From JBGPLJ01 sp035644395 (GTDB taxonomy: Bacteria; Pseudomonadota; Gammaproteobacteria; Steroidobacterales; Steroidobacteraceae), in contig DASQOR010000079.1 of the NCBI GenBank assembly GCA_035644395.1, positions 47,634-111,633 on the forward strand: a stretch of DNA of 64,000 bases, in the 5' to 3' direction. The first letter of the stretch is position 1; each line of letters starts with the position of its first letter. Both the position numbers and the translations under genes were made by a program. The notes beneath the pieces were generated by a model. It made no database searches, was not told the origin of the DNA, and saw only the letters and a program-made list of their open reading frames with translations. This document shows, in pieces, positions 1 through 8,199 of this stretch.

Positions 1-750
1 GGCGCGATCCCCGGCATAGGGCCGGATCTCATCGAGTGGATTCGCGGCGACTACAGCATCGCGGATGCGACTCTCAATCGTTTCTTCGCATTACACGTGG
101 TCGCCGTCCCGCTGATCCTGCTGGGTCTCGTCTTCGTGCATCTCTGGGCGCTGCGCACGGTCGGGTCGAACAACCCCGACGGCATCGAGATCAAGGAGAA
201 GCGCGGCGCCGACGGCAAGCCCCTCGACGGCATTCCGTTCCATCCGTATTACACCGTGAAGGACCTGTATGGCGTCGGCGTCTTCGGCGTCGTGTTCGCG
301 TCCGTCGTGTTCTTCATGCCGACCTTCGGCGGCCTGTTTCTCGAAGCGCCGAATTTCGAGCCCGCGAATCCGCTCTCGACACCGGAACACATCGCGCCCG
401 TCTGGTACTTCACGCCGTACTACGCGATCCTGCGTGCGGTGCCGGACAAGCTGACCGGCGCCGGGCTCATGGGCCTTGCCGTGCTCGCATTTGCGTTCCT
501 GCCGTGGCTTGACCGCTCGCCCATCAAGTCGGTCCGCTACCGTTCAAAGGTCTGGCTGTACGCGCTCATGGCCTTCGCGGTCGCTTTCATCGGTCTCGGT
601 TACCTCGGGTTGAAGCCTGCTGAAGGCAACTATGTGCTGATGGCGCGCATCCTCGGCGTCGTCTACTTCCTGTTCTTCCTCGGCATGCCGTTCTACACGC
701 GCGGCGAACGCGGCCGGCCCGTGCCCGAGAGGTTGACCTACCATGGTTAA
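1..750 (+). CDS. petB: Cytochrome b of the bc1 complex (5'-truncated)
   Basis: Cytochrome b is the inner-membrane subunit of ubiquinol:cytochrome c oxidoreductase and carries the two b hemes and the quinol sites. The frame is open from base 1, so the window edge cuts the gene and about 249 C-terminal residues remain. The visible text starts with GAIPGIGPDLIEW, a typical cytochrome b loop. It continues into FALHVVAVPL, whose His is a heme-ligand candidate in a transmembrane helix. Several further hydrophobic helices follow (for example around bases 270-330, 460-510 and 555-700). The stop TAA overlaps the petC start by 8 bases, so the two are translationally coupled. The Rieske gene petA would lie upstream, outside the window. 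Confidence 0.96.
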   Translation, partial: GAIPGIGPDLIEWIRGDYSIADATLNRFFALHVVAVPLILLGLVFVHLWALRTVGSNNPDGIEIKEKRGADGKPLDGIPFHPYYTVKDLYGVGVFGVVFASVVFFMPTFGGLFLEAPNFEPANPLSTPEHIAPVWYFTPYYAILRAVPDKLTGAGLMGLAVLAFAFLPWLDRSPIKSVRYRSKVWLYALMAFAVAFIGLGYLGLKPAEGNYVLMARILGVVYFLFFLGMPFYTRGERGRPVPERLTYHG

Positions 751-1507
751 GCGCACGGCGATCGTGCTGATGCTCGCGGCCTGCGCGGCGGCCTTTGGCG
801 AGGACAACCCGAACCAGAAATGCGTCGAAAGTCTCGGCGAGGCGCAGGCCGACGTGACGAACGTGGCCTCGCTCCAGAAGGGCTCGCGCAACTTCGTCAA
901 CTATTGCCTGGGCTGCCACTCGCTCGGCTTCATGCGCTGGAACCGCGTGGCGAAGGACCTGCGGCTGAGCGATGAGCAGCTGCGCCAGAACCTCATTTTC
1001 ACCGGCGCCAAGGTCCACGATTACATCAAGAGCCCGATGCCGAGAAGCGACGCGACCGAATGGTTCGGCCGGGCGCCGCCCGACCTCACCCTCATCACCC
1101 GCGCGAAGGGACCGGACTACGTCTACCGGTTCCTGAAGGGCTTCTACCGCGATGATTCCCCGTCACGGCCGACCGGCGTCAACAACCTGATCTACGACGG
1201 CGCCAGCATGCCGGCGGTGCTCGCGGATCTGCAGGGCGTGCAGCGGCTCGAGTCGCATGCGGAGCTCGGCGCGGAAGGCAAGACGCGGGGCAAGCTCTGC
1301 GACAAGATCGTGCTCGATCGCCCGGGACGCATGAGCGCGGCGGAGTTCGACGTGTTCGTGCACGACACGGTGAACTTCCTGACTTACATCGGCGAGCCCG
1401 GCAGGGGCCAGCGGCAGTCAATGGGAGTCGTCGTGATCCTGTTCCTTCTCGTTTTCACGGCCTTCGCCTATCTCCTCAAGAAGGAATACTGGAAGGACGT
1501 GCATTGA
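743..1507 (+). CDS. petC: Cytochrome c1
   Basis: Cytochrome c1 passes electrons from the Rieske protein to soluble cytochrome c in the bc1 complex. It is a periplasmic heme domain with a C-terminal membrane anchor. The 254-residue protein opens with a Sec signal peptide (about residues 1-19, ending AAAFG). The heme c site CLGCH is at residues 55-59, and the Met in GASMPAVL is the likely axial ligand. A hydrophobic anchor at about residues 227-246 is followed by KKEYWKDVH. The ATG lies inside the end of petB in another frame. Length and domain order fit proteobacterial c1. Confidence 0.97.
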   Translation: MVKRTAIVLMLAACAAAFGEDNPNQKCVESLGEAQADVTNVASLQKGSRNFVNYCLGCHSLGFMRWNRVAKDLRLSDEQLRQNLIFTGAKVHDYIKSPMPRSDATEWFGRAPPDLTLITRAKGPDYVYRFLKGFYRDDSPSRPTGVNNLIYDGASMPAVLADLQGVQRLESHAELGAEGKTRGKLCDKIVLDRPGRMSAAEFDVFVHDTVNFLTYIGEPGRGQRQSMGVVVILFLLVFTAFAYLLKKEYWKDVH

Positions 1508-1578
1508 GGTCGGGTGACGAGGCCCCTCCTTCGGCGCAGGCGGCCGCGAACAATGAGCCCGGTTGGAGACGTGAGGAG

Positions 1579-2208
1579 ATGACACAGGTGTCGAGCCGAC
1601 GCTCCGTGATGACTTTGTTCTCGGCGGGCAACGAGGCGGCGAGCCATCGCACGCGCATCGTGCTGGCGGAGAAGGGCATCAGCATCGATATCGTGAACGT
1701 CGAGCCGGGCAACCTTCCCGAGGACCTGCTCGACCTGAATCCGTATCACAGCGTGCCGACGCTGGTCGATCGCGACCTCGTGCTCTACGACTCGCGGGTC
1801 ATCTGCGAATACCTCGATGAGAGATTCCCGCACCCGCCGCTGATGCCGGTGGATCCGGTGACGCGCGCGCAGTTCCGCCTCGCGCTCTACCGCATCGAGC
1901 GCGACTGGTACGGGCTGGCGACGGAGATCGACGCCGAGCAGGACAAGAAGCAGGCGCTTAAGCTCAAGAAAATCCTGCGCGACTCCATCCTCGCCAGCGC
2001 GGAGGTCTTCAAGGCGAAGCCGTTCTTCCTGTCGGACGAGTTCTCGCTGGTCGACTGCACCATCGCGCCGGTGCTGTGGCGGCTCAATTTCTGGGGCGTC
2101 GAGCTGCCGGCGCAGGCCCAGCCGATCGTGAAATACATGAATCTCGTGTTCGCGCGTCCGTCATTCCGCAACAGCCTGACGGAGATCGAACAGGACATGC
2201 GCCCCTGA
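1579..2208 (+). CDS. sspA: Stringent starvation protein A (GST fold)
   Basis: SspA is an RNA-polymerase-associated protein with a glutathione-S-transferase fold but no GST activity. It is known for stationary-phase and acid-stress roles. The 209-residue product keeps the family signatures RSVMTLFS at the N terminus, LNPYHSVPTLVDR, YLDERFPHPPLMPV and FLSDEFSLVDC. The ATG at 1579 is chosen because GTGAGGAG precedes it directly and the protein then aligns with SspA from its first residues. A TTG at 1504 would add 25 unrelated residues and has no clear ribosome binding site. sspB follows 22 bases downstream, the usual operon, itself downstream of the bc1 genes as in many proteobacteria. Confidence 0.96.
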   Translation: MTQVSSRRSVMTLFSAGNEAASHRTRIVLAEKGISIDIVNVEPGNLPEDLLDLNPYHSVPTLVDRDLVLYDSRVICEYLDERFPHPPLMPVDPVTRAQFRLALYRIERDWYGLATEIDAEQDKKQALKLKKILRDSILASAEVFKAKPFFLSDEFSLVDCTIAPVLWRLNFWGVELPAQAQPIVKYMNLVFARPSFRNSLTEIEQDMRP

Positions 2209-2230
2209 ACCGCACCCGGATGAGCGGCGC

Positions 2231-2668
2231 TTGGCAACTACCCCCGTAAATTCGCGCCGGCCCTATCTGCTGAGGGCCATGCACGAATGGATCACCGACA
2301 ACGGGCAGACGCCGCATATTGTTGTCGACGCGCAGATCGAGGGCGTCGGCGTGCCGCGGCAGTTCGTCAAGGACGGCAAGATCATCCTCAACATCAGCCG
2401 CAGCGCCACCCAGGGACTGCGCCTTGGCAACGAAGCGCTGACCTTCCAGGCGCGCTTCTCGGGCGTCACCAACTCGATCGCCATCCCGATCCGTGCGGTT
2501 CTCGGCATCTACGCCCGGGAGACCGGCCAGGGCATGATCTTCACGGAGAGCGACCTTGCGCCCGAGCCAACCGATCCGCCGGCAGGGCCGCCCGCGAATC
2601 CGCCCGGCAAGTCGGGTGGCACCCGCACCGCCGATTCCAAGCGACCGAAACTCAAAGTCGTGAAGTAG
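2231..2668 (+). CDS. sspB: ClpXP specificity-enhancing factor SspB
   Basis: SspB is the adaptor that tethers ssrA-tagged proteins from stalled ribosomes to ClpXP. Residues 10-105 form the substrate-binding domain (RRPYLLRAMHEWITDN, then AVLGIYARETGQGMIF). A Pro/Gly-rich linker follows, and the protein ends in KRPKLKVVK, matching the short ClpX-docking tail. The start is taken as TTG at 2231 because the conserved RRPYLLRA lies upstream of the first in-frame ATG (2279). 145 residues is slightly shorter than in E. coli, through a shorter linker. Confidence 0.95.
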   Translation: MATTPVNSRRPYLLRAMHEWITDNGQTPHIVVDAQIEGVGVPRQFVKDGKIILNISRSATQGLRLGNEALTFQARFSGVTNSIAIPIRAVLGIYARETGQGMIFTESDLAPEPTDPPAGPPANPPGKSGGTRTADSKRPKLKVVK

Positions 2669-2684
2669 TGTCGCCCGCGCGGCG

Positions 2685-3053
2685 CTAGGCATGGAAAGCC
2701 GCGCGCAGCCATTCGATGCGCATGGCGCCTGCGGCCGGCTCCAGGGTCACGACGTCGAATCGGACCGGCAGGCGCCGCAATTGCGGATGAACCATCAGCA
2801 GGTGGCGCGTTGCCAGCACGATGCGCCGTTGCTTGCCTCGCGTGATGCTCGCGGCGGCGCCGCCGAAGTCCTTCGCATTTCGGCGCCGCACTTCGACGAC
2901 CACCAGGGTGTCGGCATCGCGCATCACGAGGTCGAGTTCGCCGAAGCGGCTGCGATGATTGGCGAGCACGAGTTCAAGGCCCCTCGCGCCGAGATATTCG
3001 GCTGCCTGCCGCTCCGCCTGCTGCCCGACTTCCTGTCGGGACGTGAGCGCCAC
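2685..3053 (-). CDS. yraN: YraN family (UPF0102) nuclease-fold protein
   Basis: A 122-residue protein of the UPF0102/YraN family, which has a restriction-endonuclease-like fold. Its cellular role is not firmly known. The family pattern is visible: an N-terminal GQQAERQAAEYL helix, then RFGELDLVMRD and VVVEVRRR, which supply the E...D...ExK-like acidic/basic set (here ExR). The GTG start lies one base after the stop of lpoA (TGA-C-GTG), so the two are tightly coupled. The lpoA-yraN pair divergent from rsmI matches the arrangement in E. coli and relatives. Confidence 0.92.
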   Translation of the reverse strand: MALTSRQEVGQQAERQAAEYLGARGLELVLANHRSRFGELDLVMRDADTLVVVEVRRRNAKDFGGAAASITRGKQRRIVLATRHLLMVHPQLRRLPVRFDVVTLEPAAGAMRIEWLRAAFHA

Positions 3054-3054
3054 G

Positions 3055-4950
3055 TCAGTTGCTCGTCGTGGAACCCGGCGCCGCGCTCACCGTGGGACTG
3101 ATGAAACGCGGTTGCCCGGAGCGCATCACGACCCAGTCGAGGTCGCGACGGATGCGGCCGTTGGCGTCGAGGCTCAGCCGGCCCGTCATGCCGGCGATCG
3201 ATTCAACGCGCGCGTTCGCACTGTCCTTCAGCAGGGGAATGAGCCGGTAGGCGTCGAAGCCAAACGCGAACAGCCGCCCGCGGCGGTTCGCGCGCGCCGG
3301 CCATGCGCTTTGCACCGAGTCGCGTACGGCCGCGGATACCGGGTCCGAAGAGATCATCCACGGCATGTCCGGAAACTGGATGCCGTCGAGCTCGAGGTTC
3401 GCCTGCGCATCCGGTTCGTAGGAGTCGGACGTGGCATAGACCGGCAGGTCGCCCGCGAAATGGAAACGCAGCTGCGGCCGAATGAGCCGCGCCTGGGACG
3501 GCTGGCTCGCGACGAAGATGAATTCGGCATCGCCGCGCCGTCGCGGTTCGAATTCGAGCTTCGAGCCCAGGGTGGCGGCGAGACGCTCCTGCCGCGAGCG
3601 GCTTTCGTCGAGCTTCAGCAGGCCCGTGATTTCGGGGGAGTAGTCGTTTTCCTGCGGATCGTAGGCGCGCCGTGCGATGACGCTGCCGCCGGCGCGCTCG
3701 AGCTCTTCGGTGAAGGCGCCGGTCACCCGATTGCCCCAGTCGCCCGCCGGCGCGAGCACCACGCCGCGCCGGCGTCCGTCGGCAACGATGCGCCGGGCAG
3801 CGAGGCGCGCCTCATCTTCCGGCGTCAGCGAGAACTGATAGAAGCCGCGTGGCGCGTGCGCATCGTCGGGCAGGAAATTGAGCGCGAGCACCGGAATGCG
3901 GCCGTCGGCGACGGCGGCGACGGCGGCAACCTCATCCTTGGTGAGCGGCCCGATGATGAACTGTGCGCCGTCGGCGCTTGCAGCCATGTACGCATCCTCG
4001 GCGCGGCGCTCGGCGACGTCGTAAATGCGCACGCGCGGACGCAGTCCCGTGGTGTGCTGGTAGTACGCGGCGAGGAAGCCGTCGCGCACCACGGCACCCG
4101 CAGCCTGCTGGCGCCCGGACAAGGGCAGCAGCAGGGCGACATTCGGCGGATATTCGAGGTCGGCCGTGTAGCTGCGCAGCAGCTGGTCAAGCACGGATGT
4201 CTGGCCCGGATGCGTGGGATAGCGCGTGCGCCAGTCGTTCACCCGCTCGGCGGCGCCGAATGGATTGCGGCTGAGTTCGAGCCCCACGCGGCCTAGTTCG
4301 AGCCAGCCGGCAACGACGGCATCGGTACCGGGCGGTGGCGTGATGGATGCGCCATGCATGGCAGCGTCGCGCACGCTTTCGAAGATATGCCAGCGATTCG
4401 CGCGCAATTCGCTTTCGTCGCTGAGCCAGCGTTCGCGTTGCATGAGGGCGCGAACGGCGTCCGCCGAGCGATTCACGCCGAAGAGCGCCTGCGCCTCGAT
4501 GTCGTAGAACCGGCGCGCGACGGCGAGCGTCGTCGGTTCCCCGAGGAGCTTGATTTCGCCGAGCGCCCGCTCCGGCTCCGAATTCGCGAGCGCGAGCTCA
4601 GCCACGAGCAAGCCGCGGCGTTCCTTCGCTTCGCCGGTGAGCCCGGTGCCGATCAGCGCGGCGACGCGCGCCGCGTCGGCGCGGGAGCCCGCGGCCAGCC
4701 ATTCTTCACCGGCCGATATCAGGTTGCTGTCGCGTTCGGCTCCGGCCGCGGCCGTCGCAAGTTGTTCGTAGGCGCGCGCTGCGCCCGCGTGATCGCCGGA
4801 GCGGGCGAGTCGCTGGGCGGTATCGGTCGATGTCGCACGACCGGCACCCGGCATGACACCGCCCGGACAGGCAGCCAGCTGCAGGATGATCGCAGCGGCG
4901 CACGCCGAGCGGACGACGCGCAGGGCGACACGGGCGGGCCTCACTTGCAT
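3055..4950 (-). CDS. lpoA: Penicillin-binding protein activator LpoA/LppC family lipoprotein
   Basis: LpoA-type outer-membrane lipoproteins reach through the periplasm and stimulate the transpeptidase of PBP1A. The 631-residue product has a lipoprotein signal peptide with lipobox LAAC and the lipidated Cys at residue 28. A helical TPR-like region follows (about 35-260), then a periplasmic-binding-protein-like domain starting at VALLLPLSGRQQAAG. The open frame extends far upstream, but the ATG at 4950 is preceded by GGAGGGGAATT and starts the signal peptide, so it is preferred. The intergenic stretch to the divergent rsmI is only 69 bases. LpoA orthology is inferred from fold and neighbours; PBP1A activation itself is not visible in sequence. 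Confidence 0.92.
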   Translation of the reverse strand: MQVRPARVALRVVRSACAAAIILQLAACPGGVMPGAGRATSTDTAQRLARSGDHAGAARAYEQLATAAAGAERDSNLISAGEEWLAAGSRADAARVAALIGTGLTGEAKERRGLLVAELALANSEPERALGEIKLLGEPTTLAVARRFYDIEAQALFGVNRSADAVRALMQRERWLSDESELRANRWHIFESVRDAAMHGASITPPPGTDAVVAGWLELGRVGLELSRNPFGAAERVNDWRTRYPTHPGQTSVLDQLLRSYTADLEYPPNVALLLPLSGRQQAAGAVVRDGFLAAYYQHTTGLRPRVRIYDVAERRAEDAYMAASADGAQFIIGPLTKDEVAAVAAVADGRIPVLALNFLPDDAHAPRGFYQFSLTPEDEARLAARRIVADGRRRGVVLAPAGDWGNRVTGAFTEELERAGGSVIARRAYDPQENDYSPEITGLLKLDESRSRQERLAATLGSKLEFEPRRRGDAEFIFVASQPSQARLIRPQLRFHFAGDLPVYATSDSYEPDAQANLELDGIQFPDMPWMISSDPVSAAVRDSVQSAWPARANRRGRLFAFGFDAYRLIPLLKDSANARVESIAGMTGRLSLDANGRIRRDLDWVVMRSGQPRFISPTVSAAPGSTTSN

Positions 4951-5019
4951 AGCGAATTCCCCTCCATGCACGATGCACGCGACTTCGGGCGAAGGGCGGC
5001 TAGGGAAGGAAAGATTATA

Positions 5020-5877
5020 GTGGCAAAAGCGAGCGGCACGCTGTACGTCGTCGCGACTCCGATCGGCAATCGCAAGGACTTCAGCGCGCGCGCGCGGGAA
5101 GTGCTGGCGGCCGTCGCATGCATCGCCGTCGAAGACACGCGCCACAGCGCGCCACTTCTCAGGGAGTTCGGCATCGCATCGCGTCTCGTATCGCTGCATG
5201 AACACAACGAGGCGGCGCGGGCCGCGGAACTGATCGACATCCTGAAGGCCGGCAGGGATGTCGCCCTCATCAGCGATGCGGGCACGCCGCTCATCAGCGA
5301 TCCGGGATTTCGCCTGGTGAATGCGGCACAGGAGGCCGGCGCGCGAGTCTGCGCGGTACCAGGGCCCAGTGCCGTGACCGCGGCGCTCAGCATTGCAGGA
5401 ATTGCAACGGACCGATTCATTTTCGAGGGCTTCCTTGCCGAGAAGACAGCGGCCCGGCGTGAACGGCTGGCGGCGCTCGCCACGGAGACGCGTACCCTCG
5501 TGTTCTACGAAGCACCGCATCGCCTGGCCGAATCGCTCGCTGACATGGTGAGCGCGCTTGGCGGCGCGCGACAAGCTGCCATCGCGCGCGAAATGACGAA
5601 AATGCACGAGACGCTCTACCGCGGATCGCTGGACGCGCTTGCGGCCGCTGCCCTGCGCGATGCGGACATGTCCCGAGGCGAAATCGTCGTCGTGATTGCC
5701 GGCGCCGACGCCACGCAGGAGAGAGCCGGCGAGGCGGGCGAAGCCCTGCTTCGAGTGCTCCTCGCCGAACTCCCGCTCAAGCAGGCCGTCGATCTCGCGG
5801 TCCGGGCGAGCGGAGCTCCCCGCAATGCCCTCTACCAGAAAGCCCTGGGGATCAAGGCCGACAAGCCAGGCGAGTAG
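5020..5877 (+). CDS. rsmI: 16S rRNA C1402 ribose 2'-O-methyltransferase
   Basis: RsmI uses S-adenosylmethionine to 2'-O-methylate C1402 in the ribosomal P site. The 285-residue protein shows the tetrapyrrole-methylase fold signatures LYVVATPIGN at the N terminus, AVEDTRHSAPLL, LISDAGTPLISDPG and VPGPSAVTAALS. The GTG at 5020 is chosen because GGGAAGGAAAG lies just upstream and family similarity starts within a few residues. An in-frame ATG at 4972 would add 16 residues. It is divergent from lpoA and followed by rnpB. Confidence 0.96.
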   Translation: MAKASGTLYVVATPIGNRKDFSARAREVLAAVACIAVEDTRHSAPLLREFGIASRLVSLHEHNEAARAAELIDILKAGRDVALISDAGTPLISDPGFRLVNAAQEAGARVCAVPGPSAVTAALSIAGIATDRFIFEGFLAEKTAARRERLAALATETRTLVFYEAPHRLAESLADMVSALGGARQAAIAREMTKMHETLYRGSLDALAAAALRDADMSRGEIVVVIAGADATQERAGEAGEALLRVLLAELPLKQAVDLAVRASGAPRNALYQKALGIKADKPGE

Positions 5878-5896
5878 CGCTCGCTGGAAAAGCAGC

Positions 5897-5925
5897 TTGT
5901 TTGTGCGGCGACGCTCGCCTACAGT
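5897..5925 (+). promoter_or_regulatory. Promoter of rnpB
   Basis: TTGTTT (5897-5902) and TACAGT (5920-5925) are separated by exactly 17 bases. The predicted start point, about 7 bases after the -10, falls on the first base of the RNase P RNA at 5933. Inference from sequence only. Confidence 0.7.
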
Positions 5926-5932
5926 CCGCGCC

Positions 5933-6300
<368 letters not shown>

Positions 6301-6455
6301 TTTTTCTCTCCACCCCAAGCCCTTGGGGCTGTACTGACAGGCCATCTCAAGTCCAAACCGTAAGCTCCTGATTTACGGTCATCTCGATTTCCTGGCGCAA
6401 GCCGCCAATCCGGCGCTAAGTCTCTGTCGCCACAGAATTATTTCGTCGTTATCCG

Positions 6456-6484
6456 TTGACGATCTCGAGGCGCCTCCCTATAGT
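6456..6484 (+). promoter_or_regulatory. dcw (mra) promoter
   Basis: TTGACG (6456-6461) and TATAGT (6479-6484) are separated by 17 bases, a strong sigma70-type match. The start point would fall near 6491, right before the three MraZ boxes, so bound MraZ would sit on the initiation region. This is the likely main entry of transcription into the dcw cluster. Confidence 0.8.
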
Positions 6485-6493
6485 GGCCGCAAG

Positions 6494-6518
6494 TGGGAGA
6501 AAGTGGGAGGAAATGGGA
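6494..6518 (+). promoter_or_regulatory. Three MraZ-binding boxes
   Basis: TGGGA occurs at 6494-6498, 6504-6508 and 6514-6518, each separated by exactly 5 bases (10-base period, one helical turn). MraZ is known to bind direct TGGGN repeats with this spacing and to repress its own promoter. Here the boxes lie just after the predicted start point, and their purine-rich text (GGGAGGAAATGGGAG) may also serve as the ribosome binding region of mraZ. Confidence 0.85.
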
Positions 6519-6536
6519 GTCTTTCCCCCCGTAAAT

Positions 6537-6992
6537 ATGTTTCGCGGCGCAACAGAACTCACCCTGGACTCTAAAGGCCGGCTGGTACTGCCCACCCGGT
6601 ATCGGGAGCGCGTCGCCGAGCGTTGCGGCGGGAAATTGATCCTCACGATCCATCCGGGCGGCGAATGCCTGCTGATCTATCCGCTGCCGGACTGGGAAGA
6701 GCTCGAGCGCAAGCTCATGCGGCTGCCGAACCTGCGCCCCGACGCGCAGCGCGTGCAGCGCCTGCTCGTGGGCCACGCCGCGGACATGGAGCTCGACGGT
6801 CACGGACGCATGTTGCTGCCGTCGAATCTGCGCGATTTCGCAAGCCTGAGCCGCGACGCCGTGCTGATCGGGCAGGGCTCGCATTTCGAGCTGTGGGATG
6901 AAACACGCTGGACCGGACGGCGCGATGAATGGCTGAAGTCGAAGACGTCGAGCACCGATCTGCCGCCGGAGCTCGAGTCGCTGACGCTCTAG
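6537..6992 (+). CDS. mraZ: Transcriptional regulator MraZ
   Basis: MraZ is an AbrB-like, ring-forming DNA-binding protein and the first gene of the dcw cluster, which it represses. The 151-residue product carries the two SpoVT/AbrB-like repeats: MFRGATELTLDSKGRLVLPT at the N terminus and DMELDGHGRMLLPSNLR about 80 residues later. The ATG at 6537 is chosen because MFRG is the conserved N terminus. An in-frame ATG at 6513 would add 8 residues and sit inside the MraZ boxes. Its stop is two bases before the rsmH start. Confidence 0.95.
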   Translation: MFRGATELTLDSKGRLVLPTRYRERVAERCGGKLILTIHPGGECLLIYPLPDWEELERKLMRLPNLRPDAQRVQRLLVGHAADMELDGHGRMLLPSNLRDFASLSRDAVLIGQGSHFELWDETRWTGRRDEWLKSKTSSTDLPPELESLTL

Positions 6993-6994
6993 CA

Positions 6995-7924
6995 GTGGAT
7001 GCACACGCGCCGGTCCTGGTCGAGGAAGTGCTGGCGGCGCTCGAGGTGAAGGCGGAGGGCTGGTACTGCGATGCCACCTTCGGCCGGGGAGGCCACAGTG
7101 CCGCGATTCTGGCGCGGCTCGGGGAACGGGGCCGGTTGATTGCATTCGATCGCGACGCCCAGGCGGTCGCGGTCGGGCGGGGGAGGTTCGGGGAGGATCC
7201 GCGCTTTGCCATCCGGCATGCGGCCTTCGCGAGCCTCGAAGCCGAGCTCGATGTGCTCGGCGTGAGCAGGGGACTCGATGGCGTGATTTTCGATCTCGGT
7301 GTGTCGTCGCCGCAGCTCGATGACGCCGCGAGAGGTTTCAGTTTCATGCGCGACGGACCGCTCGACATGCGCATGGACACGCGCCAGGGGCAGAGCGCCG
7401 CCACGTGGCTCGCACGGGCGCCGCTCGAGGAGATCGAAGAAGTGATCGCGACGTTGGGCGAGGATCGATTCGCAAGGCGCATTGCACGCGCGATCGTCGA
7501 CCGCCGCAGCCACCGCCCCTTCGAACGCACCGCGGACCTCGCCGCGGTCATCGCCGGCAACGTCAGGACCCGCGAGCCGGGCAAGCATCCCGCCACCCGC
7601 AGTTTCCAGGCCATCCGCATGCACGTGAACGCCGAGCTCGGGCAGCTCGAGTCCGGACTCGAAGCCGCGCGCCGCCGGCTGGCCGGCCGCGGGCGCCTCG
7701 GCGTCATCAGTTTCCATTCGCTCGAAGACCGCCTGGTCAAGCGTTTCATGCGCCGCCACGCGCACGCCGACCCGATGTACGCGGGGCTCCCGATGATTCC
7801 CGAAGCCGCACGCCCGACCCTGCGCATCGTCGGCAAGGCCGTGCGGCCGTCAGCGGCCGAGATCGAGCGCAACGCGCGCGCCCGCAGCGCAACTCTGCGC
7901 GTCGCGGAAAGGCTGGACGCATGA
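6995..7924 (+). CDS. rsmH: 16S rRNA m4C1402 N4-methyltransferase
   Basis: RsmH N4-methylates C1402 of 16S rRNA, the same nucleotide that RsmI modifies on the ribose. The 309-residue protein has HAPVLVEEVL at the N terminus, the SAM-binding DATFGRGGHSAAIL, DLGVSSPQLDDAARGFSFM and, near the C terminus, ISFHSLEDRLVKRFM. GTG at 6995 is chosen because the similarity starts immediately after it. A longer frame reaching back into mraZ (to 6929) is possible but unsupported. The stop overlaps ftsL as ATGA. Confidence 0.96.
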   Translation: MDAHAPVLVEEVLAALEVKAEGWYCDATFGRGGHSAAILARLGERGRLIAFDRDAQAVAVGRGRFGEDPRFAIRHAAFASLEAELDVLGVSRGLDGVIFDLGVSSPQLDDAARGFSFMRDGPLDMRMDTRQGQSAATWLARAPLEEIEEVIATLGEDRFARRIARAIVDRRSHRPFERTADLAAVIAGNVRTREPGKHPATRSFQAIRMHVNAELGQLESGLEAARRRLAGRGRLGVISFHSLEDRLVKRFMRRHAHADPMYAGLPMIPEAARPTLRIVGKAVRPSAAEIERNARARSATLRVAERLDA

Positions 7925-8199
7925 TTTCCCGAAGACTCACGGCCATTTTGTTGCCGCTTTTGTGGGTCAGTGTCCTGGTGTCGGCGGCCGGCGTGATCTA
8001 CGCAAAGCACCGCTCGCGCGCCCTGTTCGTCGAGCTGCAGGCGCTCAACCGCGAACGCGACGACCTCGAGACGGAGTGGGGCCAGCTGCAGCTCGAGCAG
8101 AGCGCGTGGTCGACCCACGGCTTCGTCGAACGGGTCGCGAACGCGAAGCTCGCGATGGATCTGCCGGCGCCGGCGGAAGTGAAGATCGTACGGCAATGA
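7921..8199 (+). CDS. ftsL: Cell division protein FtsL
   Basis: FtsL is a small bitopic divisome protein that works with FtsB and FtsQ to activate FtsWI. The 92-residue product has a short basic N terminus (MISRRL), one transmembrane segment (about residues 7-28) and a periplasmic coiled coil rich in Leu/Glu/Arg (about 34-65). Size, topology and position between rsmH and ftsI identify it; sequence conservation in this family is low. It overlaps rsmH and ftsI by ATGA junctions at both ends. Confidence 0.93.
   Translation: MISRRLTAILLPLLWVSVLVSAAGVIYAKHRSRALFVELQALNRERDDLETEWGQLQLEQSAWSTHGFVERVANAKLAMDLPAPAEVKIVRQ

Noticed and set aside
2959..4296. 445-codon plus-strand open frame opposite lpoA and yraN
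   Set aside because: lpoA is clearly the real gene here (lipobox, LPLSGRQQAAG domain text, good ribosome binding site).
6313..6328. CCCCAAGCCCTTGGGG hairpin after rnpB as a terminator
   Set aside because: No T-tract follows it; the T-rich stretch comes before it, directly after helix P1.
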